Shown piece by piece: positions 40,981 through 49,732 of a stretch of 64,000 bases of DNA. The position numbers were made by a program, and so were the translations under genes. Source of the stretch: Bdellovibrio sp. BCCA (lineage in GTDB: Bacteria > Bdellovibrionota > Bdellovibrionia > Bdellovibrionales > Bdellovibrionaceae); assembly GCF_037996825.1 (NCBI RefSeq), contig NZ_JBBNAC010000001.1:3410001-3474000 (forward strand), in the 5' to 3' direction. How positions within the stretch are numbered: the first letter of the stretch is position 1; every line of letters begins with the position of its first letter. Below the pieces are notes generated by a model. The model was not told the DNA's origin. It ran no database searches and saw only the letters and a list, made by a program, of their open reading frames with translations.

Positions 40981-42723
40981 ATGGAGACGGACTTTTTACC
41001 CCCGCACTTAAGAAAATACGTTGTAGAACAACACTACGAAAAGTACACTCCCGTGGATCAAGCTGTATGGCGCTATATCTTGCGCCAACTCAAAGCTTTT
41101 CTTTCAAAGCATGCCCACGAATGTTATGTCGAGGGTTTACAAAAAACAGGCATCGACATCGAACGCATTCCGCGCATTGATGACATTAGTAAAAAACTGC
41201 AAGCCTTCGGTTGGCGAGCTTTGCCAGTCAGCGGATTTATCCCACCGGCGGCTTTCATGGAGTTGCAGTCTTTAGGTGTTTTGCCCATCGCTTCGGATAT
41301 GCGCAGCCTTGATCATCTCCTGTACACGCCAGCTCCTGACATCGTTCACGAGGCTGCAGGACATGCGCCGATTTTAATTCATCCTGAATTTTCTGAATAT
41401 CTTCGTCAGTATGCTCAAATCGCCAAGAAAGCGATCATCAGCAAAGAAGATTTGGATTTGTACGAAGCCATTCGTGAACTTTCCGACATCAAAGAAAATC
41501 CGAGCTCAACACCAGAACAAATTAAAAACGCCGAAGAAACTTTAGAAAAAGTTGGAAAAAGTATTTCCCATATTTCTGAAGCCTCTGAATTATCTCGTAT
41601 GAACTGGTGGACGGCGGAATATGGCCTTATCGGTAAACTTGATAATCCAAAAATCTTTGGCGCTGGTTTGCTTTCCAGTGTTGGCGAATCCAAATGGTGT
41701 CTCAGCGATAAAGTTAAAAAAATTCCTCTCACGGTCGACTGTATTAAGACAGGCTACGATATCACCGAGCCACAACCTCAATTGTTTGTTGCTTCTGATT
41801 TCAAAAACCTTTCTCAAGTTCTTGAAGAAATGGCGTCGCAGATGGCCTTCCGCTTGGGCGGACTTAAAGGTTTAGAAAAAGCTATTCAAGCTCAGTCTGT
41901 GAATACGGCAGAACTTAATTCAGGAATTCAAATCTCGGGCCAAATCGTTGAAGCGATCACGGATGACGGCGGAAAACTTGCTTACTTGCGTTTGCAAGGT
42001 CCGTCACAGCTTGCTTATGCTGATCACGAATTATCAGGTCATGATAAGAAATATCACTCTCACGGATTTGGAACTCCGGTTGGTTATTTAAAAGTTCATC
42101 CTGAAAAATGTCCTTCGACTTTCACAGAAAATGAATGGGCAGCTCTTCATGTAGAGCCAGGAAAGAACACTCGTCTTGAATACACTTCCGGTGTTGTCGT
42201 TACTGGAACCGTACAAAGTCGTTTAACTAAAGACGGAAAAACTGTGTTCATCACGCTTTCTGACGCGAAAGCAGAATTTAAAGGTCGCGTTTTGTTTGCT
42301 CCTGAATGGGGGACGTTCGATATTGCGATTGGTTCTTCCGTAACGTCTGTTTTTGGTGGTCCTGCGGACCGTGAAGCTTATGGTGAAACTTCAGACTTTG
42401 TTGCTAAGCGCGTTCCGATTCCCAAGTATTCAGGCGCTGAATTAACTCGTCACGACCATTACGGCACTGTCCGTAAAATTCGTGAAAATAAAATCGCCGG
42501 CAAGGAGCTAACAACAGCTTTGGAAAAAGTGGTTTCTGCTCATCGCATGCATTTCCCGAATGATTGGCTGTTATTTATGGAAGCTCTTGAAATCGTCAAT
42601 GCAAGAGCACCCCAATCTCCTTTAAAAAAACAGTTGGAATTGGATTTAGCAAGCCTTTCAGGAAAAGACGAAAAAACAAAAGGCCTTATTCACGACGGCC
42701 TTACGCTGGCGGGAGCCCTTTAA
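40981..42723 (+). CDS. phhA: Long phenylalanine 4-hydroxylase (aromatic amino acid hydroxylase)
   Basis: 580 residues, twice the usual bacterial length. The N-terminal half is a pterin-dependent, non-haem iron hydroxylase: PVSGFIPPAAFMELQSL, SLDHLLYTPAPDIVHEAAGH with the two His ligands (HEAAGH), and WWTAEYGLIG with the Glu ligand, then GAGLLSSVGESKW. The C-terminal half (about residues 310-580) has ISGQIVEAITDDGGKLAYLR, HGFGTPVGYLK and TSGVVVTGTVQSRLTKDG and is not a domain I recognise. Converts Phe to Tyr, feeding the HPPD encoded 8 kb away. No obvious ribosome site at the ATG. Confidence 0.92.
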   Translation: METDFLPPHLRKYVVEQHYEKYTPVDQAVWRYILRQLKAFLSKHAHECYVEGLQKTGIDIERIPRIDDISKKLQAFGWRALPVSGFIPPAAFMELQSLGVLPIASDMRSLDHLLYTPAPDIVHEAAGHAPILIHPEFSEYLRQYAQIAKKAIISKEDLDLYEAIRELSDIKENPSSTPEQIKNAEETLEKVGKSISHISEASELSRMNWWTAEYGLIGKLDNPKIFGAGLLSSVGESKWCLSDKVKKIPLTVDCIKTGYDITEPQPQLFVASDFKNLSQVLEEMASQMAFRLGGLKGLEKAIQAQSVNTAELNSGIQISGQIVEAITDDGGKLAYLRLQGPSQLAYADHELSGHDKKYHSHGFGTPVGYLKVHPEKCPSTFTENEWAALHVEPGKNTRLEYTSGVVVTGTVQSRLTKDGKTVFITLSDAKAEFKGRVLFAPEWGTFDIAIGSSVTSVFGGPADREAYGETSDFVAKRVPIPKYSGAELTRHDHYGTVRKIRENKIAGKELTTALEKVVSAHRMHFPNDWLLFMEALEIVNARAPQSPLKKQLELDLASLSGKDEKTKGLIHDGLTLAGAL

Positions 42724-43505
42724 TGAAACGTCCCTTTGAAGTGCGCATTGTTCTAGTGCGCACTATTTACGAAAGAAATATCGGAGCGACTTCGCGCGCG
42801 ATGAGCAACATGGGAATTGATAAACTCGTGCTCGTAGCTCCGGCTTGTGAAATCACTTATGAAGCCCAGCAAACGGCGGCCACAGGTCAAACGGGTCTGC
42901 AAAACCGCACGACATATGCTTCGTGGGATGAATTCTTAGAAAAAGAACCTGAAAGTATTAAGATTTGTTTTACGGCTCGTGATGGAAAAGGTCGCCAAGT
43001 GCGTGACATTGACGATGTTCTTACCGATATCGCCGATCATGCTCCCCAATTTCAAACACAGAGTGATATTCCCGTCGTCGTCCATTTGGTTTTCGGTCCT
43101 GAAGATTGGGGATTGTCTGCCGAAGACTTAGAGCATGCGAATTTCTGCGCGTGCCTTCCAACGTTTGGTGAAAACTGGAGTTTAAATCTTGCACAAGCCA
43201 CGCTTCTGGGAATGTTCTCTCTTCGCAAAAAATGGGGCGGCGAGCGTACAAAACTTGACGGCGGAAAACTTCGTCGTGCCCCTCAAGGAATCAAAGGCAT
43301 TGATCCAGATCAGACCTTAAAAACTTGGCTTGAAGAAATGGGTTTTGATCTGACTCGCCAAAGAAAGATCAACGTCTACACGGTTCTACGCCGAATGCTT
43401 TTGCAAAACACACCAACAAAAAAAGAATTGGTGGTTCTAGAAACCGTTCTGCAACAAAGCATCCGCAAACTCCGCGAATGGAAGGCCTTCCAAAAAAGAG
43501 ATTAG
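42723..43505 (+). CDS. SPOUT RNA methyltransferase (TrmH/TrmJ type)
   Basis: 260 residues. The SPOUT knot domain is clear: IVLVRTIYERNIGATSRAMS, MGIDKLVLVAPAC, LVFGPEDWGLSAEDLEHANF and SLNLAQATLLGMFSLRKKW. TrmJ-type proteins 2'-O-methylate the tRNA wobble region; a 90-residue C-terminal helical extension (TRQRKINVYTVLRRMLLQ, LETVLQQSIRKLREW) agrees with that. The ATG overlaps the hydroxylase stop (TAATG). A terminator follows. Confidence 0.88.
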   Translation: MKRPFEVRIVLVRTIYERNIGATSRAMSNMGIDKLVLVAPACEITYEAQQTAATGQTGLQNRTTYASWDEFLEKEPESIKICFTARDGKGRQVRDIDDVLTDIADHAPQFQTQSDIPVVVHLVFGPEDWGLSAEDLEHANFCACLPTFGENWSLNLAQATLLGMFSLRKKWGGERTKLDGGKLRRAPQGIKGIDPDQTLKTWLEEMGFDLTRQRKINVYTVLRRMLLQNTPTKKELVVLETVLQQSIRKLREWKAFQKRD

Positions 43506-43535
43506 AAAAAGGGTCCACAAGGACCTTTTCTTCTT
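43506..43535. terminator. Bidirectional terminator
   Basis: AAAAAGGGTCC / GGACCTTTTC stem (one G-U) around ACAA, with A-rich left flank and T-rich right flank, between the convergent methyltransferase and ABC genes. The layout is like the KpnI repeats but the stem sequence differs. Confidence 0.75.
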
Positions 43536-44529
43536 ACAACTCTTTGGATTTAATTTCTTTGGGAATAAAACTGCGATCGACCAATTGAGAAAGTTCGATG
43601 GGTTTTACGAGAAGTCCGGCTTCGATAGCCATGTCGTGAATGACTTTGATGTCGGCATCTTCAGGAGTCAGCATACGGTAGCTCACGCGATCTTTTGGAG
43701 TTGTTAGAACATAGCGAAGAAGTTTTTCGTCTTGGCGATAGTAAGGAGCTGCGACAGCTGCCGCTTTTTCACGGTGGGTTTCTGCCCATTCTCCGCTTTC
43801 AGCAATGCCTGCGACAAGTTCCTTTACAATATCAGGGTCGCTTGCCATTAAATCTTCGCTCACGATGAGGACACAAGAAATGAACTTAGGCCAAATGTCT
43901 TTGGCGTGATACAAAACTCGTCCCACTCCATTCAATTCTGATTTAGCCGCATGAGGCTCTCCGATAAAGTAAGCATCAATGCTTGAATTCGCCAAAGCTG
44001 CCGGCATTTCTGGTGGAGGAATTTCAACGAACTGAATTTTTTCTGGCGAGACTCCTTGGTCTTTCATTAATTTACGAATCACCAAGTATTGATTGCTGTA
44101 ACGGCTTGGGATCGCAAACTTTTTTCCTTCCAAATCACGCAAATTGTGAATCGGTGACTCTTTTTTCACCATCACTGTGGAGCCATCACGGTGCCCAAGA
44201 TAAACGATCTTGGCTTTTACACCTTGCTCGCGAAGCTTCATTGCCATGGGTGCAATAAAGAACGCAGCCTTTAGGCGGCCCGCTTTAAAAGCTTCTGCCA
44301 TTGTCGGAAAATCTGTAAAGCGCTGGGACACAAAACGATAATCAGGATTGCGGCTTGTCGCAAAGTCCGTCACGGGACAAGTGAGGTGGCAAGTTACCGG
44401 AAGAAAACCGACATCTAAAACTTTTTTTGCCGTTTCAGATTTTTTCTTAAAATGATTTCTCATCACCCCAAGGCCACCTAAAACAATCACAGCCAAGACA
44501 ATTGAAACAATCCACTTTTTATTTTTCAA
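43534..44529 (-). CDS. ABC transporter substrate-binding protein (NrtA/SsuA/TauA type)
   Basis: 331 residues. N-terminal membrane anchor rather than a lipobox (WIVSIVLAVIVLGGLGVMRN), then LDVGFLPVTCHLTCPVTDFA with a CHLTC pair, AFKAGRLKAAFFIAPMAMK, VYLGHRDGSTVMVKKESP, KKFAIPSRYSNQYLVIRKLM and IDAYFIGEPHAAKSE, as in the nitrate/sulfonate/taurine family. TTG start 3 bases after GGTGGTAG, overlapping the ATPase gene. Ligand unknown. Last of three transporter genes. Confidence 0.88.
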   Translation of the reverse strand: MKNKKWIVSIVLAVIVLGGLGVMRNHFKKKSETAKKVLDVGFLPVTCHLTCPVTDFATSRNPDYRFVSQRFTDFPTMAEAFKAGRLKAAFFIAPMAMKLREQGVKAKIVYLGHRDGSTVMVKKESPIHNLRDLEGKKFAIPSRYSNQYLVIRKLMKDQGVSPEKIQFVEIPPPEMPAALANSSIDAYFIGEPHAAKSELNGVGRVLYHAKDIWPKFISCVLIVSEDLMASDPDIVKELVAGIAESGEWAETHREKAAAVAAPYYRQDEKLLRYVLTTPKDRVSYRMLTPEDADIKVIHDMAIEAGLLVKPIELSQLVDRSFIPKEIKSKEL

Positions 44530-45229
44530 TTTCTACCACCTGTTCCGATTCAAATTTTAAATCCTGCCAAATTTGTTCCACCAGATTTTCTTTGCTCTGA
44601 TGACTTTCATAAGATTTTTGGAAAGTCGCAGGACGTCCATTCATAATATAAATTTTCTGAGTTAAAGAAAGGGCCTCGGGAATATCGTGAGTAACCAAAA
44701 CCACAGCAATCGGAAATTCTTTTAAAAGCTCCGACATGTACTCACGAGTTTCACGGCGGATTAAATAATCCAATGACGAAAAAGGTTCATCTAAAAGCAA
44801 ACCATCAGGACGACCGATCAACGCGCGCGCAATTTCGGATCTCTGTCTTAAACCGCCTGAAAGCTGGCGTGGATAAAAATTTAAAACACGTTTTAAGTCT
44901 AAAAGATTTACTAATTTTTCAAAATCGAGGCTGCGTGAAGAATCAATTCCACGAAGACCCAACCGAATATTTTCTTCAACTGTGAGCCAAGGAAATAAAG
45001 CATTACTTTGATGCACTCTTCGCCAGAGTCCTTGTTTTTGAATAGTCCCGCCAGAAGGAGCATAATCTCCAGCAATTAAATGAAGCAAGGTCGTTTTACC
45101 ACAACCACTAGGACCAATAAGGCTTAACGTCTCCCCTTCTGCAACTTGAAAACTGATGTCTTGCAGAACAGTATGCTGAGGATAAGAAAAACTGATGTTT
45201 TTTAGATCAAGAAGAATTTTACTGCTCAT
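44519..45229 (-). CDS. ABC transporter ATPase (SsuB/TauB type)
   Basis: 236 residues. Walker A LIGPSGCGKTTLLHLIAG, Q-loop region AWLTVEEN-like PWLTVEENIRLGL, signature QLSGGLRQRSEIARALIG, Walker B GLLLDEPFSSLD and switch His in VLVTHDIPEALSL, all intact. Cytoplasmic energy unit for the adjacent permease and binding protein. Overlaps both neighbours by 11 bases, so the three are translationally coupled. Confidence 0.95.
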   Translation of the reverse strand: MSSKILLDLKNISFSYPQHTVLQDISFQVAEGETLSLIGPSGCGKTTLLHLIAGDYAPSGGTIQKQGLWRRVHQSNALFPWLTVEENIRLGLRGIDSSRSLDFEKLVNLLDLKRVLNFYPRQLSGGLRQRSEIARALIGRPDGLLLDEPFSSLDYLIRRETREYMSELLKEFPIAVVLVTHDIPEALSLTQKIYIMNGRPATFQKSYESHQSKENLVEQIWQDLKFESEQVVEIEK

Positions 45230-45974
45230 AACTCCATCTCACGTGGGATTTGCGATTGAGTCTTTGCAGACCGTAGTCAATGAAGTGAGCTATGACCGCG
45301 ATGACGATCATATTTAAAACTAACAGATCCGTGCGCATGCCGTTTCTTGCATCGGAAATGGCGAAGCCTACGCCTTCTTTGCCTGCAAGCATTTCGGCGG
45401 GAACCAGAACAATCCACGCAAGGCCTGAAACTAAACGCAAAGAAGATACGATCTGCGGCAGAACAGCAGGAAAAAGAATTTCAAAGAAATACTCCGCACC
45501 ACTAAAATGATAATCACGGGCCAATTGATCGTAAACTTTTGGCACATGAAAGACAGCGTTCATCGTTGCAAACAACAATGGGAAGACACAGCCTAAGAAA
45601 ATCAAAAAGATCACTGGCATATCGCCAATTCCAAACCAAATCACGGCAAAAGGAATCCACGCTAGCGGAGAAAGACTGCGGAAAAAATTTAAGTAAGGAG
45701 AAATAAACTGACGAAAAGATTCACTACGGCCCAACAAAAGGCCCACGGGAATTCCCACTAGAGCCGAAAGTAAAAATCCACAAACCCAACGATAAAGGGA
45801 CGCCATCAAATCAACCAAAAGGCGGCCACTTGAAATTTCGTGTGTCGTTGCTTCAATGAATGTCTTTAAATAAGGAAAGAAGTCTTCGCGATAAACCTGC
45901 AGGCGGGACAAAACCTCCCACAACACGACAAGAACCACTAAGAAAAAAATCGAACAAACGCGAGACCACTTCAT
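45219..45974 (-). CDS. ABC transporter permease (SsuC/TauC type)
   Basis: 251 residues with six or seven spans. The EAA-loop that docks the ATPase is GAEYFFEILFPAVLPQIVSS. LSPLAWIPFAVIWFGIGDMP and GLAWIVLVPAEMLAGKEGVG are typical of SsuC/TauC permeases. The start is uncertain: an in-frame TTG 12 codons upstream is also possible; neither has a good ribosome site. First gene of the transporter set, 73 bases downstream of the small exported-protein gene. Confidence 0.88.
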   Translation of the reverse strand: MKWSRVCSIFFLVVLVVLWEVLSRLQVYREDFFPYLKTFIEATTHEISSGRLLVDLMASLYRWVCGFLLSALVGIPVGLLLGRSESFRQFISPYLNFFRSLSPLAWIPFAVIWFGIGDMPVIFLIFLGCVFPLLFATMNAVFHVPKVYDQLARDYHFSGAEYFFEILFPAVLPQIVSSLRLVSGLAWIVLVPAEMLAGKEGVGFAISDARNGMRTDLLVLNMIVIAVIAHFIDYGLQRLNRKSHVRWSYEQ

Positions 45975-46046
45975 GTCAGTGATCACAACACTATCGCTAG
46001 GGAAACTCAATTCGTAGTTCTAATTTTTCTGATCTTAATGCGACTT

Positions 46047-46298
46047 TTAAAGAAGATTCCCGCAAGCGCGGATTTTTAAAGTCTTCGGATCGAATGAAAA
46101 CACAACGTTTTCTTGGGAGCTCAATTTGTTCTTTAAGCAGTAATACAAAGGCCCGCGGTCCACTTCCAAAGTTTCCGAAACAGTATCAAAGCGAACTAAA
46201 AAAGAATTCTTTAAAGAATTCTTTTGCAGGCTTAGGACCTTGCCGCTCAAAGCAAGATCCGCGGACGCCAACAAGGGAAGAAAAAGAAAGGACATCAT
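46047..46298 (-). CDS. Small exported or membrane protein
   Basis: 83 residues with a short signal-like N-terminus (MMSFLFLPLLASADLA) and a beta-rich mature part carrying two cysteines (GPLYYCLKNKLS and IRACGNLL). The ATG overlaps the stop of the upstream coiled-coil gene in TAATG. No family recognised; function unknown. Confidence 0.6.
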   Translation of the reverse strand: MMSFLFLPLLASADLALSGKVLSLQKNSLKNSFLVRFDTVSETLEVDRGPLYYCLKNKLSSQENVVFSFDPKTLKIRACGNLL

Positions 46299-46699
46299 TA
46301 CGAAGAGATCAAAGCCTCTTGAATTTTGTTTTCTTGTTCACGAATTTCACGAAGGCGGTGATCCAGGCGCGACAACGTCTGAGCCATGGTCTGTCCTAAG
46401 TCGTTAAGTTCATGAATGCGTTTCAGCGTGATATCTTCTTCGCCCCCGACCAAACGGAGACTTTCAAGCTTTGCGGAATTCAAATCGATCTCTTTTGAAA
46501 GAGACTCTAATTTTTGATTGATCTTCTTGCGGTCCTCGACCAGCGCCTTTGTCATCTCACGGATTTCATCAAGGCTTAGAACTTCGAGTTTTCCAGTTTC
46601 AAAGGCATCTTCTTCTTTATCACCTTGGAAGGCTTCCAAGAAAAGAGACCATTCATTTTTGAGGGCTTTTATGATCGACCTACTACTGTCATCACCCAT
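46298..46699 (-). CDS. Coiled-coil protein
   Basis: 133 residues, soluble and highly charged, helical throughout: KALKNEWSLFLEAFQGDKEE, DRKKINQKLESLSKEIDLNS, then TLSRLDHRLREIREQENKIQ. Predicted coiled coil, perhaps a partner of the PspC protein encoded 5 bases upstream. No family recognised. GGAG lies 13 bases before the ATG, a little far. Confidence 0.65.
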   Translation of the reverse strand: MGDDSSRSIIKALKNEWSLFLEAFQGDKEEDAFETGKLEVLSLDEIREMTKALVEDRKKINQKLESLSKEIDLNSAKLESLRLVGGEEDITLKRIHELNDLGQTMAQTLSRLDHRLREIREQENKIQEALISS

Positions 46700-46704
46700 A
46701 AATA

Positions 46705-47124
46705 TTAAAATACTCCTGCGCTCTTCGAGCGACTTGCGGGTTCGTCGGCCTTAGGAACTAAGAAATAACAGAGGCCGTAACCCAGGATCGCAACACCGAA
46801 AGTTATTAGGGCTAACAGGACAAAGCCTGTTCTTACTAGGCCCACTTCGATGCGATACCTTTTAGCTATTCTAGCACAGACGCCAAGAAGCTTTCTATCT
46901 AGAGCTTGGTCCAGTCTATCGACGCGGGGCAAGCAAACTGCCAGGATCAAATAAAACACGACTCCAGTGCCGAACCAGAGGACTGCAATCAACCAAATGA
47001 CGCGCAATATCCAAGTTTCGATACCCAAAGCATCAGCTAGACCCTTACAAACCCCGGCCAAAGCCCCGTCGCTCGCGCGAGTCCATCTATAATTTGCAGT
47101 TGCGGAAGAAGAGGAAGTCATCAA
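46705..47124 (-). CDS. Tandem PspC-domain membrane protein
   Basis: 139 residues. Two PspC-like modules: RASDGALAGVCKGLADALG with WILRVIWLIAVLWFGTGVVF, then DRKLLGVCARIAKRYRIEVG with LVRTGFVLLALITFGVAILG. PspC proteins sense inner-membrane stress. Usually one module occurs per protein; here two appear, the second less canonical (Tyr/Arg-rich loop). AAGGAGG before the ATG. Downstream of ribD in the hpd operon. Confidence 0.88.
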   Translation of the reverse strand: MMTSSSSATANYRWTRASDGALAGVCKGLADALGIETWILRVIWLIAVLWFGTGVVFYLILAVCLPRVDRLDQALDRKLLGVCARIAKRYRIEVGLVRTGFVLLALITFGVAILGYGLCYFLVPKADEPASRSKSAGVF

Positions 47125-47131
47125 GGCCTCC

Positions 47132-48316
47132 TTAAAAAGTTCCTGTGATCATGAAGTCACTCCCGAATGTCAAATATCGAGGATTCTTCACATGAATCTT
47201 ATCTTTCATTGTCGGCACTCGCACGGTTTCAGTCCATGAACGAGACCCACCCGAGCCCATAATGATCGGAGCTTGGAACATGTAGATGCGGTTCACTAGT
47301 CCCTGATCGATAAACGAACTCGCCGTAAAAGCACCGCCCTCAACCATCACGGAACGAAGTCCCTTGAGATGAAGTTGAGCCAAAAGATCTTCAAGATTCA
47401 GATCTCCACCGACGTTGGTTTTTACGTAAATAATCTGTGGCGCTATTGAAAGAGTTTTTAAAGTCTTTTCGACGTTCTCTTTCATATCCTCCGCTACACA
47501 CCAGAAGACGTCTGAAGCGGCGTGAATTTGCGCAAGTTTTAAATCTGTAAAACGATGCAGAAGCTCCGCCTCGCCATCAATCACAACCACTTTGTTTTTT
47601 TTATTTATTTCGGGATGGCGCACGTTGAGTGAAGGATTATCAAAATCAATTGTGCCTTTTCCAACTAAGATCGCGTCGTAACAAGCACGCAGATAATGAA
47701 CGTATTCGCGCGATTCAGGTCCCGTGATCCACTGACTTTCACCAGAGCGTAAAGCCACTTGGCCGTCGAGACTGGATGCCATTTTTAAAGCGACAAAAAC
47801 TTTTTTCTCACGGAAATTCCACAGGAACGCTTCACAGACTTCTTCAAGCAGAGTTTTGATTTCACGATCTTCCTTGGGATCAGCACTCGAAAAGACTTCG
47901 GCGTCAATTCCAGCATTGCGAAGAATGTCGGCTCCTTGACCTGCCACCAAAGGATTTGGATCAATCAAGCCGAATGTGACTTTCTTAAGAGGCAACTTCG
48001 CCATCATCTTTGCACACGAAGGAGTTTTTCCCTCGTGAGCGCAAGGTTCGAGCGTCACAAAAACATGGGCGTCTTTTAGTTCAGCAGAAGAAAGATTTTT
48101 AAGAGCATTCACTTCGGCATGAGGGCCGCCATAAAATTCATGGTGCCCACAAGCCAAAAATCCACCTTGCGCATCCAAAACAACAGAGCCGACTAAAGGA
48201 TTGGGGCTGACTCGCGTCGCCCCTTTGTAAGCCTCACTGATAGCAAGTTTCATTGCTTGCTCTTCAGTGAGTTTTGTTCCGCGCTCTGGAAGTGGAATGT
48301 GCTTAATGGATTCCAT
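47132..48316 (-). CDS. ribD: Riboflavin biosynthesis deaminase/reductase
   Basis: 394 residues, bifunctional: an N-terminal pyrimidine deaminase zinc domain (YGGPHAEVNALKN, TLEPCAHEGKTPSCAKMM) and a C-terminal reductase domain (LKMASSLDGQVALRSGES, WITGPESREYVHYLRACYDA, LVGKGTIDFDNPSLNVR, VMVEGGAFTASSFIDQGLV). Converts the GTP-cyclohydrolase product to ribitylamino-pyrimidine for flavin synthesis. AAGGGTGC lies just before the ATG. Nine bases after hpd, so co-transcribed; no other rib genes are present. Confidence 0.96.
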   Translation of the reverse strand: MESIKHIPLPERGTKLTEEQAMKLAISEAYKGATRVSPNPLVGSVVLDAQGGFLACGHHEFYGGPHAEVNALKNLSSAELKDAHVFVTLEPCAHEGKTPSCAKMMAKLPLKKVTFGLIDPNPLVAGQGADILRNAGIDAEVFSSADPKEDREIKTLLEEVCEAFLWNFREKKVFVALKMASSLDGQVALRSGESQWITGPESREYVHYLRACYDAILVGKGTIDFDNPSLNVRHPEINKKNKVVVIDGEAELLHRFTDLKLAQIHAASDVFWCVAEDMKENVEKTLKTLSIAPQIIYVKTNVGGDLNLEDLLAQLHLKGLRSVMVEGGAFTASSFIDQGLVNRIYMFQAPIIMGSGGSRSWTETVRVPTMKDKIHVKNPRYLTFGSDFMITGTF

Positions 48317-48325
48317 GCACCCTTA

Positions 48326-49381
48326 CTATGTTAAGTAACCGCGTTCTTTTTGATCGCGTTCAATCGCATCAAAAAGAGCTTGGAAGTTTCCGTCACCAAA
48401 ACCGTCGTGACCTTTACGTTGAATCACTTCGTAGAAAATCGGGCCGAAAGTGTTCTTCGTAAAGATTTGCAACAAGTAACCGTGCTTATCACCATCGACA
48501 AGAATCGCATTCTTTTCAAGGCGACCCAAATCTTCAGTTACGTTCGGCACGCGGTTCGACAACATCTCATAATACGAATGAGGTGGCGGAGTGAGGAATT
48601 GAATGTCGCTGTTTTTTAACTTCTCAAGTGTTGAAAGAATGTCGTTCGTCAACAAAGCCACGTGTTGAATGCCAGAACCTTTATATTCATCCAGGTACTC
48701 TTGAATTTGTGATTTAGATTCTGTCGGTTCGTTGATAGGCACAGAGAATTTTCCGCAAGGCGAACGCATTGCTCTAGAAAGAAGACCTGTTTTTGAACCA
48801 CGAATATCGAAATAGTGCGCTTCATAGAAGTTGAAGATTTTGACATAGAACTCGTACCACTTATCCATCTCGCCTTTTGGAACGTTGTTCGTGAAATGGT
48901 CGATCACTTTAAAACCAACTCCCTCTGGAGCTTTGTCTTCCGGTTTTACTTGGAAGATTTCGTTGTAAAGCTTGTCTTGGTTCTTATCGTCCATGAAGTA
49001 AATCAAAGAGTCGCCGATACCGTAGACAGCCGGGAATGGCGTTGCGCCTTTTTGATGATCGTTGCCTTCATAAGGACGAGCACCGCGAGCAACAGCTTCT
49101 TTGAAAGCGTGTTGCGCATCCACAACACGGAAACCCGTTGCGCAAATGCAATTGCCGTGAAGTTTTGCAAAGTCGGTCGCGAAAGTTTGTGGTTCGCAGT
49201 TCAAGATGTAGTTGATATCGCCTTGACGATACAATCTGATATTTTTGCCATGAACTTGTCCCACTTCTTTAAACGCATAACGCTTAAAAACTTGTTCGAA
49301 ATAATGAGCATCGGGACCGGAGTATTCGATGAAATCAACTCCATTAAGTCCAATTGGATTTTTCTCTGTAATCTGAGCCAT
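48326..49381 (-). CDS. hpd: 4-hydroxyphenylpyruvate dioxygenase
   Basis: 351 residues; converts 4-hydroxyphenylpyruvate to homogentisate with Fe(II) and O2. Iron ligands: His in VIDHFTNNVPKG, His in IQHVALLTND and Glu in PIFYEVIQRKG. GYLLQIFTKNTFGP and the terminal FQALFDAIERDQKERGYL are typical. GGGGGAACC precedes the ATG. With phenylalanine hydroxylase it gives two steps of Phe/Tyr catabolism; the later enzymes are absent here. Confidence 0.97.
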   Translation of the reverse strand: MAQITEKNPIGLNGVDFIEYSGPDAHYFEQVFKRYAFKEVGQVHGKNIRLYRQGDINYILNCEPQTFATDFAKLHGNCICATGFRVVDAQHAFKEAVARGARPYEGNDHQKGATPFPAVYGIGDSLIYFMDDKNQDKLYNEIFQVKPEDKAPEGVGFKVIDHFTNNVPKGEMDKWYEFYVKIFNFYEAHYFDIRGSKTGLLSRAMRSPCGKFSVPINEPTESKSQIQEYLDEYKGSGIQHVALLTNDILSTLEKLKNSDIQFLTPPPHSYYEMLSNRVPNVTEDLGRLEKNAILVDGDKHGYLLQIFTKNTFGPIFYEVIQRKGHDGFGDGNFQALFDAIERDQKERGYLT

Positions 49382-49615
49382 GGTTCCCCCTAAGTCAGAG
49401 TAATCACTGAGGTTATTTTAATCAAAACAGACTGACAGTAGCCCCATTTTGGGCGTTATTCAAGCATGAATAAACTAAGGAATATCAAGAGCTTATGACG
49501 GCAAAACTGGTCCTGCTCTGACCTGTATGGGCGATTGCAAATTAAAGGTGGGCAATAATAATAGAATTAACTTCATATTTGTTTATAAACTCCGATTCCT
49601 AAATCAGAGGGTAGA

Positions 49616-49732
49616 ATGTCCAAACAGAGCACAGAAAAAACACCAGCGTGGTTCTATATTGCTCTGGCTATTCAGACTCTGCTCACCATTATTTTGATTG
49701 GACTGCTTAAAGATCTGATGTGGATCTACTAG
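49616..49732 (+). CDS. 38-residue single-span membrane protein
   Basis: Translation is MSKQSTEKTPAWFYIALAIQ followed by TLLTIILIGLLKDLMWIY. A short Lys/Thr/Ser-rich head precedes one hydrophobic helix of about 22 residues, with an aromatic end. AGAGGG lies 4-9 bases before the ATG, supporting translation. It ends 4 bases inside the convergent barrel gene. Too short to assign; a membrane micropeptide that might modulate a larger membrane partner. Confidence 0.55.
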   Translation: MSKQSTEKTPAWFYIALAIQTLLTIILIGLLKDLMWIY

